Source of the DNA: Quillaja saponaria
Taxonomy: Eukaryota; Streptophyta; Magnoliopsida; Fabales; Quillajaceae
Length of the DNA stretch: 64,000 nt
NCBI GenBank assembly: GCA_029379385.1
Contig: CM055605.1
Span: 8,157,001-8,221,000 of the forward strand
Direction of reading: 5' to 3'
Translations under genes and position numbers: made by a program
Shown: positions 37,326 to 48,272 of the stretch, piece after piece
Layout of the letters: each line of letters opens with the position of its first letter
How positions within the stretch are numbered: the first letter of the stretch is position 1
Notes under the pieces: generated by a model
What the model was told of the DNA's origin: nothing
What the model saw: only the letters and a program-made list of their open reading frames with translations
The model's database searches: none

Positions 37326-38294
37326 TCATCTAAAAAACACAGTGAACAACAATCCAGCTGACAAGCCAGTGATACAAATGAACGAAACCCCACGAAGGCG
37401 AACAAAGAAAAGATTCAATTGCTTAGCAACCTGAAGAGTCTGTGTCAAGATCTGTAACCTACCTTGCTCCTCCATCTTCTTAAAGAAGTACATTGGCTTC
37501 AACGATTGCCGCAGCATAAAAGCCATTGAGCAAGGAAATGCAAATGCCACAAAGCTCTGAATTGAAAACTCAGTAATTGGCCAAGATGGAGTTATGTACG
37601 AAATCCAAGCACCAAGACCAAGCTGGATCAGACCCAAAACGGCTACTGCTTTGCTTAAACTATAGATGCTCTTCATCATTCCCTCGTGAACCTCTCTAGT
37701 TTCGTTGGCCAAAGCAGAGAGGTCACGTTCCACCGTTGGTCCTTCAATTTCTTGGTGTTTAAAATCAGGGTTTTGGCTAGGGAATGGGTTAGGTTTTTGG
37801 GTTTTTTCTGATTCTGATGATGAATCATTGGTTGAGAAAAACCTGTGTCTTCTCCCTGATAACCAGTTAGCTTCAGAATTTCTCAACTTGGTGCTATATA
37901 AGCTTGAACAAATATCGAAATTGATGTGTCTTTGTGCAACAACCACCATTTGGTGCTTCAAGCCACGGTTTTGACGAGGGATTTGGGATATTCCAGAATC
38001 CAAGGATGAATCCGAGACTGAAAATTTTCTGGGTTTTTCATCTGAGAACCAATTGAACCTAAGCTTCCTGTAGTTGTTACTACAACCTGAGTATGATCTA
38101 ATGGAATTGAGATTGAAATATAAAAGTCCTGCTTTTCCTGATGCCTGAAATTCACAACAGGATTTTGAAACATGGGAAGGTGTCAGGGAATCGGAAAGAC
38201 AAGAAATTGGGTTTGAAGGTGCTGAATGTGAACATAGTGGGGAAGCGAAAGAGGAATAGGAACCGGTGGGGAGAGATGTGGGTGAGTGTTCCAT
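37326..38294 (-). CDS. Unrecognised 322-aa membrane protein, probably organelle-targeted
   Basis: An intronless 322-residue ORF. The N-terminal 60 residues are Ser/Pro-rich and poor in acidic residues, like a plastid or mitochondrial transit peptide. Two related segments follow, about 67-115 and 133-181, each with an NW(F/L)S core, an Arg/Lys-Phe-Ser patch, an acidic Ser run (SDSSLDS and NDSSSES) and an ending KHQ. This is an internal repeat. A short helix-forming linker (about 185-210) leads to three hydrophobic segments near 212-234, 246-262 and 302-321. The last runs to the C-terminus (FTVFFR). I do not recognise the family. The membrane location is read from sequence and organellar targeting is inferred. 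Confidence 0.85.
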   Translation of the reverse strand: MEHSPTSLPTGSYSSFASPLCSHSAPSNPISCLSDSLTPSHVSKSCCEFQASGKAGLLYFNLNSIRSYSGCSNNYRKLRFNWFSDEKPRKFSVSDSSLDSGISQIPRQNRGLKHQMVVVAQRHINFDICSSLYSTKLRNSEANWLSGRRHRFFSTNDSSSESEKTQKPNPFPSQNPDFKHQEIEGPTVERDLSALANETREVHEGMMKSIYSLSKAVAVLGLIQLGLGAWISYITPSWPITEFSIQSFVAFAFPCSMAFMLRQSLKPMYFFKKMEEQGRLQILTQTLQVAKQLNLFFVRLRGVSFICITGLSAGLLFTVFFR

Positions 38295-39161
38295 GTATGG
38301 GATCTTGAGAGGACATAGATATAGAAGAAAACAGAGAGGGTTTGAGCAGCTTTGAACTCAGCCGTCGATAAATAATGGTGGCCATTTCGGCAGAGCAAAG
38401 GGAACGAGGAGGGAGGAGAGGCGGCCGTGGAACCGCGGAAATGTCTCCTGCGACAATGAGTCAAATGTTTACAATTTACATGTGCAGGCAAAATCTATGT
38501 TGGGAAACAATTGTATTGGTTGTCAAAAGTGGTTAGCAAAACTGGATTGGGCTTTATGAAAAGCCCGATCTTTTCTTTAGCTTTGAATTGGGTGTAAATA
38601 ATTTTCTTTTACACGAGCCAATTTAGGCATATTGATTATTTAAAATTTTAATTCGATTATCAGTCAAAATTAGTAACTTATTAAAATTTTACTCTTGTTT
38701 TTAAAATTATTAATTCTATGAAAATTTTATTCTTATTTTTAATTGGATGAGATCAATGAAGATAATACACTATCCAGGGCTAGACTTTGTTTTTCAAAGG
38801 GAAAAGATGAGTTTTTATTTGGGAAAGTAGAGGTGAAGAAATTGAACGAAACCTACCAGTTCCTTCACCCAACCATGTAAGCCAATTTGCATAAATAAGA
38901 TGTAGGAGTTGAGTGAAGGAATATAATGTTACGTAATATGAAAAAGCTCCTAAAAGGTAAATTAGGAACGGAAAAAGAAAAAGAAAAACCTAATTAATAA
39001 CAAAGACAAATCTTAGTAGCAAATTACAGTACATATTCACAAAAGTGCATTATGAATGGTGCTACTAGTCTACTAGAGTTCAGTCATAGGTAGCTAGTAA
39101 TTTCCAGGGCAAACACACAAAGTCCTTACCGAATATATATAGCATTTAATTCTGCCTTAAT
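38295..39161. other. Intergenic between the membrane protein and the AGP cluster
   Basis: Leader and promoter of the minus-strand membrane-protein gene, then AT-rich DNA with no supported gene up to the 3' flank of the next minus-strand gene. Confidence 0.4.
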
Positions 39162-39395
39162 CTAGCTGACTAAAACACCAACAACATAAAACAGAAAAGA
39201 GATTCCTAAAACCCCAGCAGAAACTGAAGAAGCAAATGATGATCCGGCCACCATTGTCGGTGACGTAGCCGCCACAGCTGGTTGCTGAGCCAATTGATCA
39301 TAATCCACCTCAAAAGCATTGATCACTGTAATCTTTGAAACTGAAAAAATCATTATTGCAACAAAAGAAAGTGGTGCTATACAAGAAATCTTCAT
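39162..39395 (-). CDS. AGP-like small secreted GPI-type peptide, 77 aa
   Basis: A 77-residue precursor. It has a signal peptide with a long hydrophobic core (ending about VINA), a short mature part (FEVDYDQLAQQPAVAATSPT), a small-residue stretch suited to a GPI omega site (AGSSFASSVSAG), and a hydrophobic C-terminal tail. Pro is sparse (QPA, SPT), so it is a weak AGP, but it sits beside two AGP23-type genes on the same strand. The start at 39395 was preferred over the frame's upstream ATG at 39431, because MKISC begins a proper signal peptide. A TATA-like tatttata (39473-39480, minus strand) lies upstream. Likely a cell-surface peptide. Family assignment is tentative. Confidence 0.6.
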   Translation of the reverse strand: MKISCIAPLSFVAIMIFSVSKITVINAFEVDYDQLAQQPAVAATSPTMVAGSSFASSVSAGVLGISFLFYVVGVLVS

Positions 39396-40669
39396 ATTGC
39401 CTGGAATTGCAGTAGTATACACAAAAATCACTAATGAGTAAGGCCCCTATTGTTTTATTATTTTGTTACATCTATAAATAGGAGTAAGTAAAAGCAAGGG
39501 TTGTGGGTTGTGGGGTTGAGTGGTCCATATAGAGGCTTCAATTAATGCATGAATGCCATGTGGGGGGAGCATTAGTTCATGGACTGCAGGCTGTCAATCA
39601 TTTAAGTGATAGTTGATGCCACGTTGTGTGCGACAGATAACATTTGTTCTTCAAAATGCGTTCAAAGATTCCTTAGTACCCTGATTTTTCATGATGGTCA
39701 AGACCCCAGCTGTTGTCCTAAATGCTTGATGTGTTTGGATTCTCCTCGTGGATTGTGCTGCTTTTTTTTTTTTTTTTGGATTAACGTGTCATACAATCAA
39801 ATTTAGAGGGAAGTTGAGAAAACTTAATCCCTCTATAATCTGTATAACATGCAAGTGATGTTTTGTTCTATATTTTTATTTTTTATTCAATAATTAGACA
39901 TGTTTGGATTAATTTACGATCTTATTTGTCACAGTTATTTTAAAGATTCAAACTCATATAATAAATACATTTTCTTAATCGTTAAAATAATTTATGTATA
40001 CCATAATCAAAACAAGTTGTAAACATGTCTTAAAATTTGTAATCAGAAAGAATAACAGTGGCAATTCATCTAAGTGCATGAAAGTTGACTTAGACACATT
40101 TATTGTAATTGACTATGTTTTCAATGTTATATAATTGATGAATTATTAATTTTAAATTTTAATATAATATTAATTACATTTTAACAAATTATCAGTCATG
40201 ACACCATTAAAAAAACTCAAAAAGCCAATAGCAACTCATTGAATCATTTTAGACTTTTATATATGGGAGGAATCTCTAAGCTTTATATTCAAATTACTGT
40301 AATTGATCATTGAACAATTAATATGGTTTATTAGCTAGATTGGAAGTTTCATATATATTCTTTTGCAGTTGTTAATCCCTAATTCTATTTATTCCAATCT
40401 CATATATTTTTGTTTTATTGATATATGCCTATTCTTACAAAATGATGACCAAAATAAATCTTTCCGATCCACATTAATATTAATCCAAATTGCAGAATTA
40501 AAACGATTAACATAATATTTTGAATTTACTCCATTATATTACATACATCATGAATCCATGATCATCAAAATAAAAGAAATTAAAGGAAATCCCAGAAAAA
40601 TAAAATAACCAAATTGTTATTGATCAGCCCCTCTCATTTTACGAAAAGAAATTAATGGAAATTAAGCCT
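39396..40669. other. Intergenic AT-rich DNA within the AGP cluster
   Basis: No supported gene or RNA. It contains the promoter of the peptide gene at 39162-39395, then AT-rich sequence. Confidence 0.4.
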
Positions 40670-40870
40670 TTAGTTCAAGTAGTAGGCAACGAATGAGACG
40701 ACGGATGCACCCACCAATGAGGCAAGTGCAGGCAGGCTACCACCGGCACCGCTGATGGGACCCGGTGCTGGAGCTGGGGAATCATGGTGGTCGTGACCCT
40801 CATGAGCCATGACGGAGCTGACAGAGACGGCGGCAAAGAGGACTGCAACGGCGATCTTCTTCATTTCCAT
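40670..40870 (-). CDS. AGP23-type arabinogalactan peptide with a His/Asp-rich insert, 66 aa
   Basis: A 66-residue precursor. Its signal peptide ([22 protein letters not shown]) is of the AGP23 type, with the diagnostic MEMKKIA start. The mature part begins [19 protein letters not shown]: a His/Asp/Glu cluster followed by an SPAPAPGP glycomodule, whose prolines would be hydroxylated and O-glycosylated. A GPI-anchor signal follows ([19 protein letters not shown]). The start at 40870 was chosen over an in-frame ATG at 41029, because the TATA box (40985-40990) would lie inside the longer reading frame. It parallels the gene at 44145-44336. The His-rich insert is absent from that paralogue. Confidence 0.92.
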   Translation of the reverse strand: MEMKKIAVAVLFAAVSVSSVMAHEGHDHHDSPAPAPGPISGAGGSLPALASLVGASVVSFVAYYLN

Positions 40871-40984
40871 GATGGCTATAATGAAAGATTGCAAAAATTT
40901 GCAGACAAAGCCTTCGATGGAAATATGGAATCTACAACTGCTGGTGGATCGATGTGAGGTTGGAATGGTGGGAGTATGAGGGTT

Positions 40985-40990
40985 TTTATA
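40985..40990 (-). promoter_or_regulatory. TATA box of the His-rich AGP23-type gene
   Basis: TATAAA on the minus strand, about 115 bases upstream of the ATG at 40870 and preceded by GC-richer sequence. Its position matches the TATA box of the related gene at 44145-44336. Confidence 0.7.
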
Positions 40991-41029
40991 GTGGGGGGAG
41001 GATGTGAGCATGAGCTGGTTTTGGAACAT

Positions 41030-44000
41030 TACAGTTCATTTGTTAATTTAATATTTTTAGACATTTAAAAAAAAAAATTCCCTCATTATATATTTTTAAT
41101 TTTTTAATTTTTATGCATATACAAATCATTAACAAGATTTTTTTTCCCATTTTCTTTTTCTTGAAATTATTTCCCCTCTCTATTTCTTTTTTTGTATACT
41201 TTCCATTCTTTTATGATTGCATAATGATATTGTTTCAAGGATTGATATCTCTCTTAGTTTTCATTATGATATTTTTCCTTCTTTTTGTTAATCTTTTGTT
41301 CTAGATAGAATTTCATTGATAGCGAAAAATCTACATTTCAAATTTCAAAATTTATATATAATTAAAGGGAAAAAAAGAAGCCAAATTAAGAAGAAAACAA
41401 GATCTCATATAATATTTGAAGATTATAATATATTATGCTATAAACAATTTATAATGTTTAGTAAGAATGACTTATAATCTTGAAAATTTTTGATTAAAAA
41501 CGTGTTCGGATAAATTAATTGCTTAAATTTTCTGTCAAAGATACTAAAAAATCGATCTGTTGTTTTATTGGATAGATGCTGTTTTGGTAAAAAAAAAAAA
41601 AAAAAAATCATTAAAAAAAATCAATCTAATTGAATTGGGGATAGTATAATTTTTCACTTCATCAAACTTAATTATTATTAAATCTAATTATAACAAGAAA
41701 AAGTTATCATCAAAATTTACTCTTTTTTTATAAAAAAAAAAAAAAACCTAGTTATAAATTATTTTATTATAACAAGTAATTACTTATTTAGAATGTTCAA
41801 GTTGATAGAAGGTCAAAAATCAAATCATATGAAGAAGCGATCGTGGGTAAATCAATAATTAAATCATTCTAAGATTTTTTTGTAATTTTTTTTTTCTTTT
41901 TGGGAATTTTTGTCCTTAATAGCTAGTTGACTATTTTGGCTAATTTGGTGGTTGAATCATATCAGAAATATATAATACTTTTTATTCTCGTTTGAATTTG
42001 TGAGTTCTTAGGCTTATTTGCTATTTTCAAGATTTATAATTATTTAATCAAGTTTCATTCTTCTGTTTATATGTTATGAATTAACAAAATAATCACACTT
42101 GACATAAGGATAATAACGTAGATAAGTTGTTTTATATTTCGCAAAACTTTTTTTTGTTAATTTTATTATGGAATTATTTAGAATTACTTTTTTATGCATA
42201 ACATGAGAATGAGAAAATGTGAGTTAATTGAAATTTTTTGAATCCTAGAGAATAAAATTGACCAAAAACATTCATGAAGTTCTAAATTAAAAAATCGAGG
42301 CACTCTCCAAAGACCAAAACAATAGTTAAGCCTTTATTTTATTTCATTTTTAGTGTCAAATTTGACACTGTATTTATTATTACACTTTTAAAAAAAAAAT
42401 TATAACTAAATTTTTATTTTTTAATTATTACTATGTTTTTTAATTTAAACAAAATATTATAAAAAACTATATCACACATGTTCAACTGAATGCAAAAAAG
42501 AAAAGAAAAAAGAAGCCTTTGAGCAACAAAAACTTAATTATCGGCAGTCATGAAGAAAAAGGAAGAACTTTTTTCTAGAAAAATTATCAATGGAAAAAGA
42601 AAAACAAAAAATATCACTATTGAGTTTATATAGGAGAAATACAATAATTATTATTTTTACATACAAATCATAAAAAATATGATACTACATTATCAATTCA
42701 TATTTAAAAAATATTTCGAGAATTCAAATTGTAAGGGTCAAATGTAAAAATTTAGAAGTTATGTAGAAGAAAAATATTAATATAGTATGTGTGGCACATG
42801 AGCATTATTCGCTAGTTTACATTAAAATAATAATAATAACTTTTCATTTTTAAAAAAAAATTATAGGAGGTTTAGTGTAATATTTTAAACCATATATATA
42901 TAAAATTATAAATAGTCAAACTCTATGGAGATATAAAACGTATTTTTTTTAAAAATATACATTAGTCAGTCCATTATATAATTTTTCGTTTAATGATAAT
43001 TTGATTAATTATGTGTATGTTATGTACGTCAGTACTTACCATTTCAGACATAATAATTGTCATCATATGGCATCTCAAATGGAAAATATTCTAAAATTGA
43101 TAAAAAAAGATTATTATTATTTGCTTGATGTATATATATTATACACTATATATTCTACTGGCCTTTAAAAGGAGGGCGCATGTTACCCTGTCTGAGTATA
43201 TAATGATTTGTCTAAGAGCATTCACTATGGCTTGGTGGGGGTAATGTTCTTTTAAAAGATATTTATGCTTATTAAAAGTACTAAGTCAATTTTTTACGTT
43301 TGAAAAAAAAAGAAAAAGATTAGTGTTTCTTGTCTTGATTTTTAAAAGTCAGATATACTTTTAAAAGCACCCATTTTAAAAGGTAATTTTTGCTCTCAAA
43401 AGTTTAAAAAACTAATATAACATCAACTTGTAATAAAAGTTCGTATTTATCATTTATTAATTAATACAGTAGGTTAATTATCTTTCTTTTTATTATTAAT
43501 AATCTATTTTAATCAATTTAAATTTTTGGAGTAGTTTTACAATGAATTTACTAAACACTAATTTGTGGCTTCTACTTATTGAGAAAATTTTTTGTATTAT
43601 TTTACCGAACATTACTACTATAATTTTTTAAAATCAACTCTATGAGAGTCATGAAAGCACAATACTTCTCAAAAAGTAACAGCATTACTAAATCAAGTCT
43701 ATATCTCATCATTTGGCAATATTAATGTAGATACTTATTTCAAAGTAACAATGCTTAAACTTTTTTTAATTATAACCCATGCATTTATACGAAATATGTG
43801 AATGATTAATTATTACTCAATGTACCCAAAAAAAAAAAAAAAAAAACGTAGAAAACACAATCAATAAATAAGAGATTATATTGTAATTGCACACTAAATA
43901 TTAATGCAACCCTCGAATGGGTTAATTGAATTTATTCAATTAATTCTACTACATCATCCAAATAAAAACTCAATGTGAAACAAAAGGAAATTCCCACAAA

Positions 44001-44144
44001 GGAAACAAAAAAGTGAAAAATAAAAACCAAATATTTCATATTCCCCTCTCTCCTTTTGATGCTATGTCTAGCTTTGTCTTCAAATATTCCTCCAAACATT
44101 ATCATTTAAATTTCCAACTTTCGATTCCTTTAATTTAAAGGTTT
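41030..44144. other. AT-rich intergenic DNA
   Basis: No supported gene. It is rich in A and T runs, with a MITE-like element at 43228-43701 as the main recognisable feature. Confidence 0.4.
43228..43701. mobile_element. MITE-like element, copy 2
   Basis: About 474 bp, in inverted orientation relative to the copy at 23538-23864. Its left end reads ggcttggtgggggtaatg and its right end, inverted, reads AGACTTGATTTAGTAATGC. Central parts (ttaattaatacagtaggtta and ccgaacattactacta) align with the inverted interior of copy 1. Target duplication not determined. Confidence 0.6.
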
Positions 44145-44336
44145 TTAGTGGAAGTAGCAGGCGACCAATGAGACAAGGGAGGCACCAACCAATGAACCAA
44201 GAGCCGGCAGGGTAGCGGCGGCACCGCTACTTTCTCCTCCTACTGGTGCTGGAGCTGGGGCTGACTCCTGAGCCATGACGGCGCTAACGGAGGCGGCAGC
44301 GAAGAGGACTGCACAAGCGATCTTCTTCATCTCCAT
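44145..44336 (-). CDS. AGP23: AGP23-type arabinogalactan peptide, 63 aa
   Basis: A 63-residue precursor with the AGP23 hallmark start [19 protein letters not shown] and signal-peptide end VMA. The mature glycomodule is [16 protein letters not shown]. The C-terminal GPI signal is [20 protein letters not shown]. As I recall, it closely matches the Arabidopsis arabinogalactan peptide AGP23, so the symbol denotes the family type rather than proven orthology. Such peptides are O-glycosylated on hydroxyproline and anchored at the plasma membrane outer face; AGP23 is known for strong pollen expression. The start is confirmed by the signal peptide and by the TATA box at 44461-44466 on the minus strand. 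Confidence 0.93.
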   Translation of the reverse strand: MEMKKIACAVLFAAASVSAVMAQESAPAPAPVGGESSGAAATLPALGSLVGASLVSLVACYFH

Positions 44337-44460
44337 AATAGCTTTTGAATACGTTGGCGTGATCGGTTAAATCTTTGAGAAAATGAAAGACTGTTCTCTT
44401 AACCAAAAACGCCTTCGCTGGAATCTGCAGCCTGAACAATATTGGGAGGGTTGAGAGGAT

Positions 44461-44466
44461 TTTATA
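44461..44466 (-). promoter_or_regulatory. TATA box of the AGP23-type gene
   Basis: TATAAA on the minus strand, about 125 bases upstream of the ATG at 44336, in the same relation as in the paralogue at 40670-40870. Confidence 0.7.
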
Positions 44467-46464
44467 GTGAAGACATTGAGTTTGATTTTGAAGCTTTACG
44501 CCTATTTTTGGTTATTAAGTCCTGTATTTACGTGATATCACTAATTTATGCCCTAATTGCATGGTAAAGAAAAAGTGAGTTTTTATTCGTTTTAGCTAAT
44601 TGGTAAATTAGAAAAATATTTGAGCGAGTCTTGTGCTATATTTTTATTTTGTTTTTTGTTACATTGGAATAATTAATTCACAATTCCAAAATGATATTAT
44701 TTTAATTTGTATAGTTGCAGGAATATATAGCACTTGTATGGTATGACCTATACACATCTCGAGAGTTACATAAAAATCATCAATCATATAATATGTGCAC
44801 ATATAGTACGTAGATGTGTAATACATTTGTAGATAAATATTTTCATGAAATTTTTTTATATAATTGTATGCTCTGTTGGAGGAAATATATTATAAATAAT
44901 ATATTATTTAGTAGAATTAAAAAAAATAATCAATTAAATTAAATTATTTTTCTTTATTGTGTTTTTTTTTTTTTTTTTTGAGGTTGGGTATTTAATTTTC
45001 AATTTGCGAGTAATAATGTGACAGCTCGATTGTGGAGGTTGACAATTGATTATTATTCCTTTTACAGCGAGTTTGAATGATTATGGCGGATTAATAAATA
45101 ATAATGAAAGCTTAATTTCGGACAACAGATGGACAGCTCGATTTCGAAGGATATTGTCAGACTTTTTGTAAAGAGATCAAACTAAAACTATGTCAAATGG
45201 CTTTGTGTATTTCTCTAATTTAATAAGGGGACCATCTAATATATGTTTTGTACCTTTTAACAATTAGGTACTTACGATCAAGAGAATTGCTATGTCTATA
45301 GGGTGCAAATGAACAGAGTTTTACATGGAAAAGTTGCTTGTGAACAAATTTGTTAATTGCTAGATTTAAAGTGATCAGTTTACTTGTAAATGAGTCAGCT
45401 TGAACTTTATTTAATTTCAGGCATTGTTTAGTAAATGAGTGAAGATCAAATTTTACAAAACTCATGTTGTAAAACTCGCGAACAAATGAAAATGGGTAAA
45501 AAAACACATGACATTCAAAAAACTGAATGAGAAACAAATCATATCTAGTCTAGCTGATGAGTTTCATCCTATTTTGTGTAAATTAAAATAAAATAAATAA
45601 TGAAATTCATCTATAATATTTAAGCATATTAATATTAATAAGCAAATTGTAAAAGAAGTTTTTGTTTTTGTGTGTCTCAATGACTCAAGATCCATTTTTA
45701 TCTTTAATTATGAACCTTCCAGTGAAAACTACAAAAAAAAAAAAAAAAAATTGTAATTTTTTTTTAATAATTTGTGTAATCAATGTTAGTGCAATATTCA
45801 TGGTCACTCTAAACTAATCTATGTAGTATCTCCAATGATAATTAATAAAAATCTTCGGGTTTTAAAAGGTACTAGTCTTTGTCTTTTGAATCATAGTGAT
45901 TAGTGATATTAAAGCTACAAAGATCTTCATATATACATTACATGAGCGAGCATCTTTTCAATCTCCCCTGAGTAGTTAGGCAATGGGTCACAGTTTCCTT
46001 GCTTATTGGGGTAGTAAAGTCAATAAACAAAATGTTATCTTCCTCTTTACAATTCACTATTTTAGATTCTCAATTATCTTATGTATAATTGTTAGTTTAC
46101 TTTTATTTTCATCCATCATGACTATTCTCTAGCTTGCCAATGCCCACCTAGTTCATCCCAATTTTCACTAATGATAGAAAATAAAGATTTCTAAGCAATA
46201 GAGATGGCAAAATGATTTGGATTTGAATTCGAGATCGAATATTATTTGATGGGTTAGATCGGATAAACTCGGATTCAGTAATGGATCTAGAACAATGTTC
46301 ATGACTTGATTGGGCTTTGTTGTTTGATGACTTGATCCATTCATGTGAACTGAAACATTCAACCACAACAACAATTCACCATTCACCAGACAGGAAGCCA
46401 ATTTTATTTTTACTTAGACGTTAAGAAGACCAAGACAAAGCCACATTCGTAGCTGTATTCTAGA

Positions 46465-46750
46465 CACGTGCCCAAAAACAGTTGGCCTACTGATCAAACC
46501 GTTGCCTTAAACCATTTGGTAAACCGTCCACAACAATAATCGTAGAGTCTAGATAACGTACAACCAAAACGTTAAAGCCGATTGAAAATCAAACCGTTGC
46601 CTTCCGTTTCCCCCACTCAATGTAAAAAACTGTCCTTCTGCCTACACAACGTGGCCAACCAAACATTGCGGCTCATGCCAGCTGCGAACGTTTTTCAGTG
46701 GGACTCACACGCCTTCTTCACACATCTACCAAATCTCATCGCTATAAATA
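46465..46750 (+). promoter_or_regulatory. Promoter of AGP copy 1
   Basis: A G-box/ABRE core CACGTG lies at 46465-46470 and a TATA box (tataaata) at 46743-46750. Between them is a block conserved in all three units (46650-46713: gtggccaac..., gcggctcatgccagctgc, cagtgggac). Confidence 0.7.
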
Positions 46751-46866
46751 TCATCGCCTGGACCTTTACTTTTTCCTCCACAGTCTCAGATCTCAACCTC
46801 TCTCATAACTCTTCAAACGCATCTGTTTCTTTAGCTTATTGTCGAATTCTCTCTCCGATAATTGCA

Positions 46867-47076
46867 ATGGCTCCAGTAAGCTCATTCAAGGCCTTGGCCG
46901 TCGTCTTCGTTGTTGCTATATTCGCCGCCGTTGCATCGGCTCAAGATTTTGACCTTTCACCGTCATCATCACCTGCACCGTCTCCAGATGCAGGAGCAGC
47001 AGGATCTGTTTCAACTTCAATGGCTATGATCGGTGCATCGATCTTGTTGTCTGTGCTCGCCGTCTTGAAGCAGTAG
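46867..47076 (+). CDS. Arabinogalactan peptide, copy 1, 69 aa
   Basis: A 69-residue precursor: signal peptide MAPVSSFKALAVVFVVAIFA ending about ASA, mature core QDFDLSPSSSPAPSPD (SP/AP glycomodule), then a small-residue omega region and hydrophobic tail (GASILLSVLAVLKQ) typical of GPI attachment. A longer in-frame ORF starts at 46582, but the TATA box at 46743-46750 lies within it, so the start at 46867 is right. Known AGP peptides act as heavily glycosylated wall and plasma-membrane components. It differs from copy 2 at 10 and from copy 3 at 6 of 210 bases (counted by eye). The intact reading frame suggests it is functional. Confidence 0.93.
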   Translation: MAPVSSFKALAVVFVVAIFAAVASAQDFDLSPSSSPAPSPDAGAAGSVSTSMAMIGASILLSVLAVLKQ

Positions 47077-48145
47077 ATCTGAACGTTCGTGGAGTCTATT
47101 CACTCGTCTCCAGTCTATGTTACTTATTATTTATTTATATAATTATATGATATACATTTTTATATAAATTTATTTATTTATTACTTCATTTTACGGAGTG
47201 AATATTCCAGTGGATCTATGTATATCTTAGGGATTTTATTTTGAGATATATATATATATTTTTTTATTTATTCTTAATTTTCATTGTTCAATCCAATGGC
47301 TATTAGAGATTTACTTAAAATCAAGAATGACACGTTGCCAGATTTAGTAACGTTGCAGCAGTTACACATCGTACCCGAAGAATTAAAGTGGAGGAATTAA
47401 TGAACAAAATATATGATTATGTTTAAATTAGTTCAATAAATAGATAAATTTAATAAAAAAATTAACTCGTAACATAGATTTATAATATATTTTTGTAATT
47501 TTTTTTCACTATTAACTTCTTTAGTTTTTTTATAAAACATATTCTCAGTTTCTCCTTAAAATGGATTATTACCATTAAATCAATATATAAAATTAAGAAG
47601 AAAAATCAATGTATTTGTAAGATGTCAAAGGCACAAATTGAGCAATCAATTTAATTAATAGAGAATAATACAAATCAGCCCCAAATCCTCATACAGAAAA
47701 GGAAAAAAAATATATCAAGAAACAATACTAAAAGAAAGTAATTGCAACCCTTTTAAGATTGAAAAGAATTAGGGAAAAAATATACCAATAATAATTGCAA
47801 TCTTATTACTATTAAGATGCAGAAGAATATTAATAATATATTATAAACATAATTTCAAATTGTTAAAATATAAAAAATTATATACATGCATTGAGTAAAA
47901 TCAAATTATTCTGCCACACATTTGTGTTTTTATATAAAAAATACATATACTAACAATATAGTGCACTTATGTTTACGCGTATGCAAACGCTTTTTCATTT
48001 GCAAATCCGACAATATGAATAAGATATTCGATCTAAAATATTTAAATTAACACTCTACTCCTCGGAAGTCGGCACCTAACTGCAATTTAAAATTTAGAAA
48101 AGGCCAAACCCACAGGCAAGAAGCACCAGAATTTAAGCAACTCAA

Positions 48146-48272
48146 TACTCAGTAGTCAATGGCCACCCTTTTTGTCCTGACAGTTTCAAACTTGGAGCAG
48201 GTTGGTTAAACTATCAAACCAGCAGCTAGATCTTCTTCTCAAGGTATAATAACGTGTGCAAAATTGTCTAAT
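48146..48272. other. Conserved non-coding block in unit 1
   Basis: A segment of about 75 bp around 48146-48222 is almost identical to 52529-52605 in unit 2, within otherwise diverged flanks. The block contains a 16-codon mini-ORF (MATLFVLTVSNLEQVG). A further match (ataataacgtgtgcaaaatt) follows. See findings. Confidence 0.6.

Noticed and set aside
37705..37974. 89-codon plus-strand ORF
   Set aside because: It is antisense to the 322-residue membrane protein and has no independent support.
40871..41029. N-terminal extension of the His-rich AGP23-type peptide
   Set aside because: It crosses the TATA box at 40985-40990 and would bury the signal peptide.
46582..46866. N-terminal extension of AGP copy 1 to 164 residues
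   Set aside because: The extension spans the TATA box and promoter block. The other two copies do not keep it.
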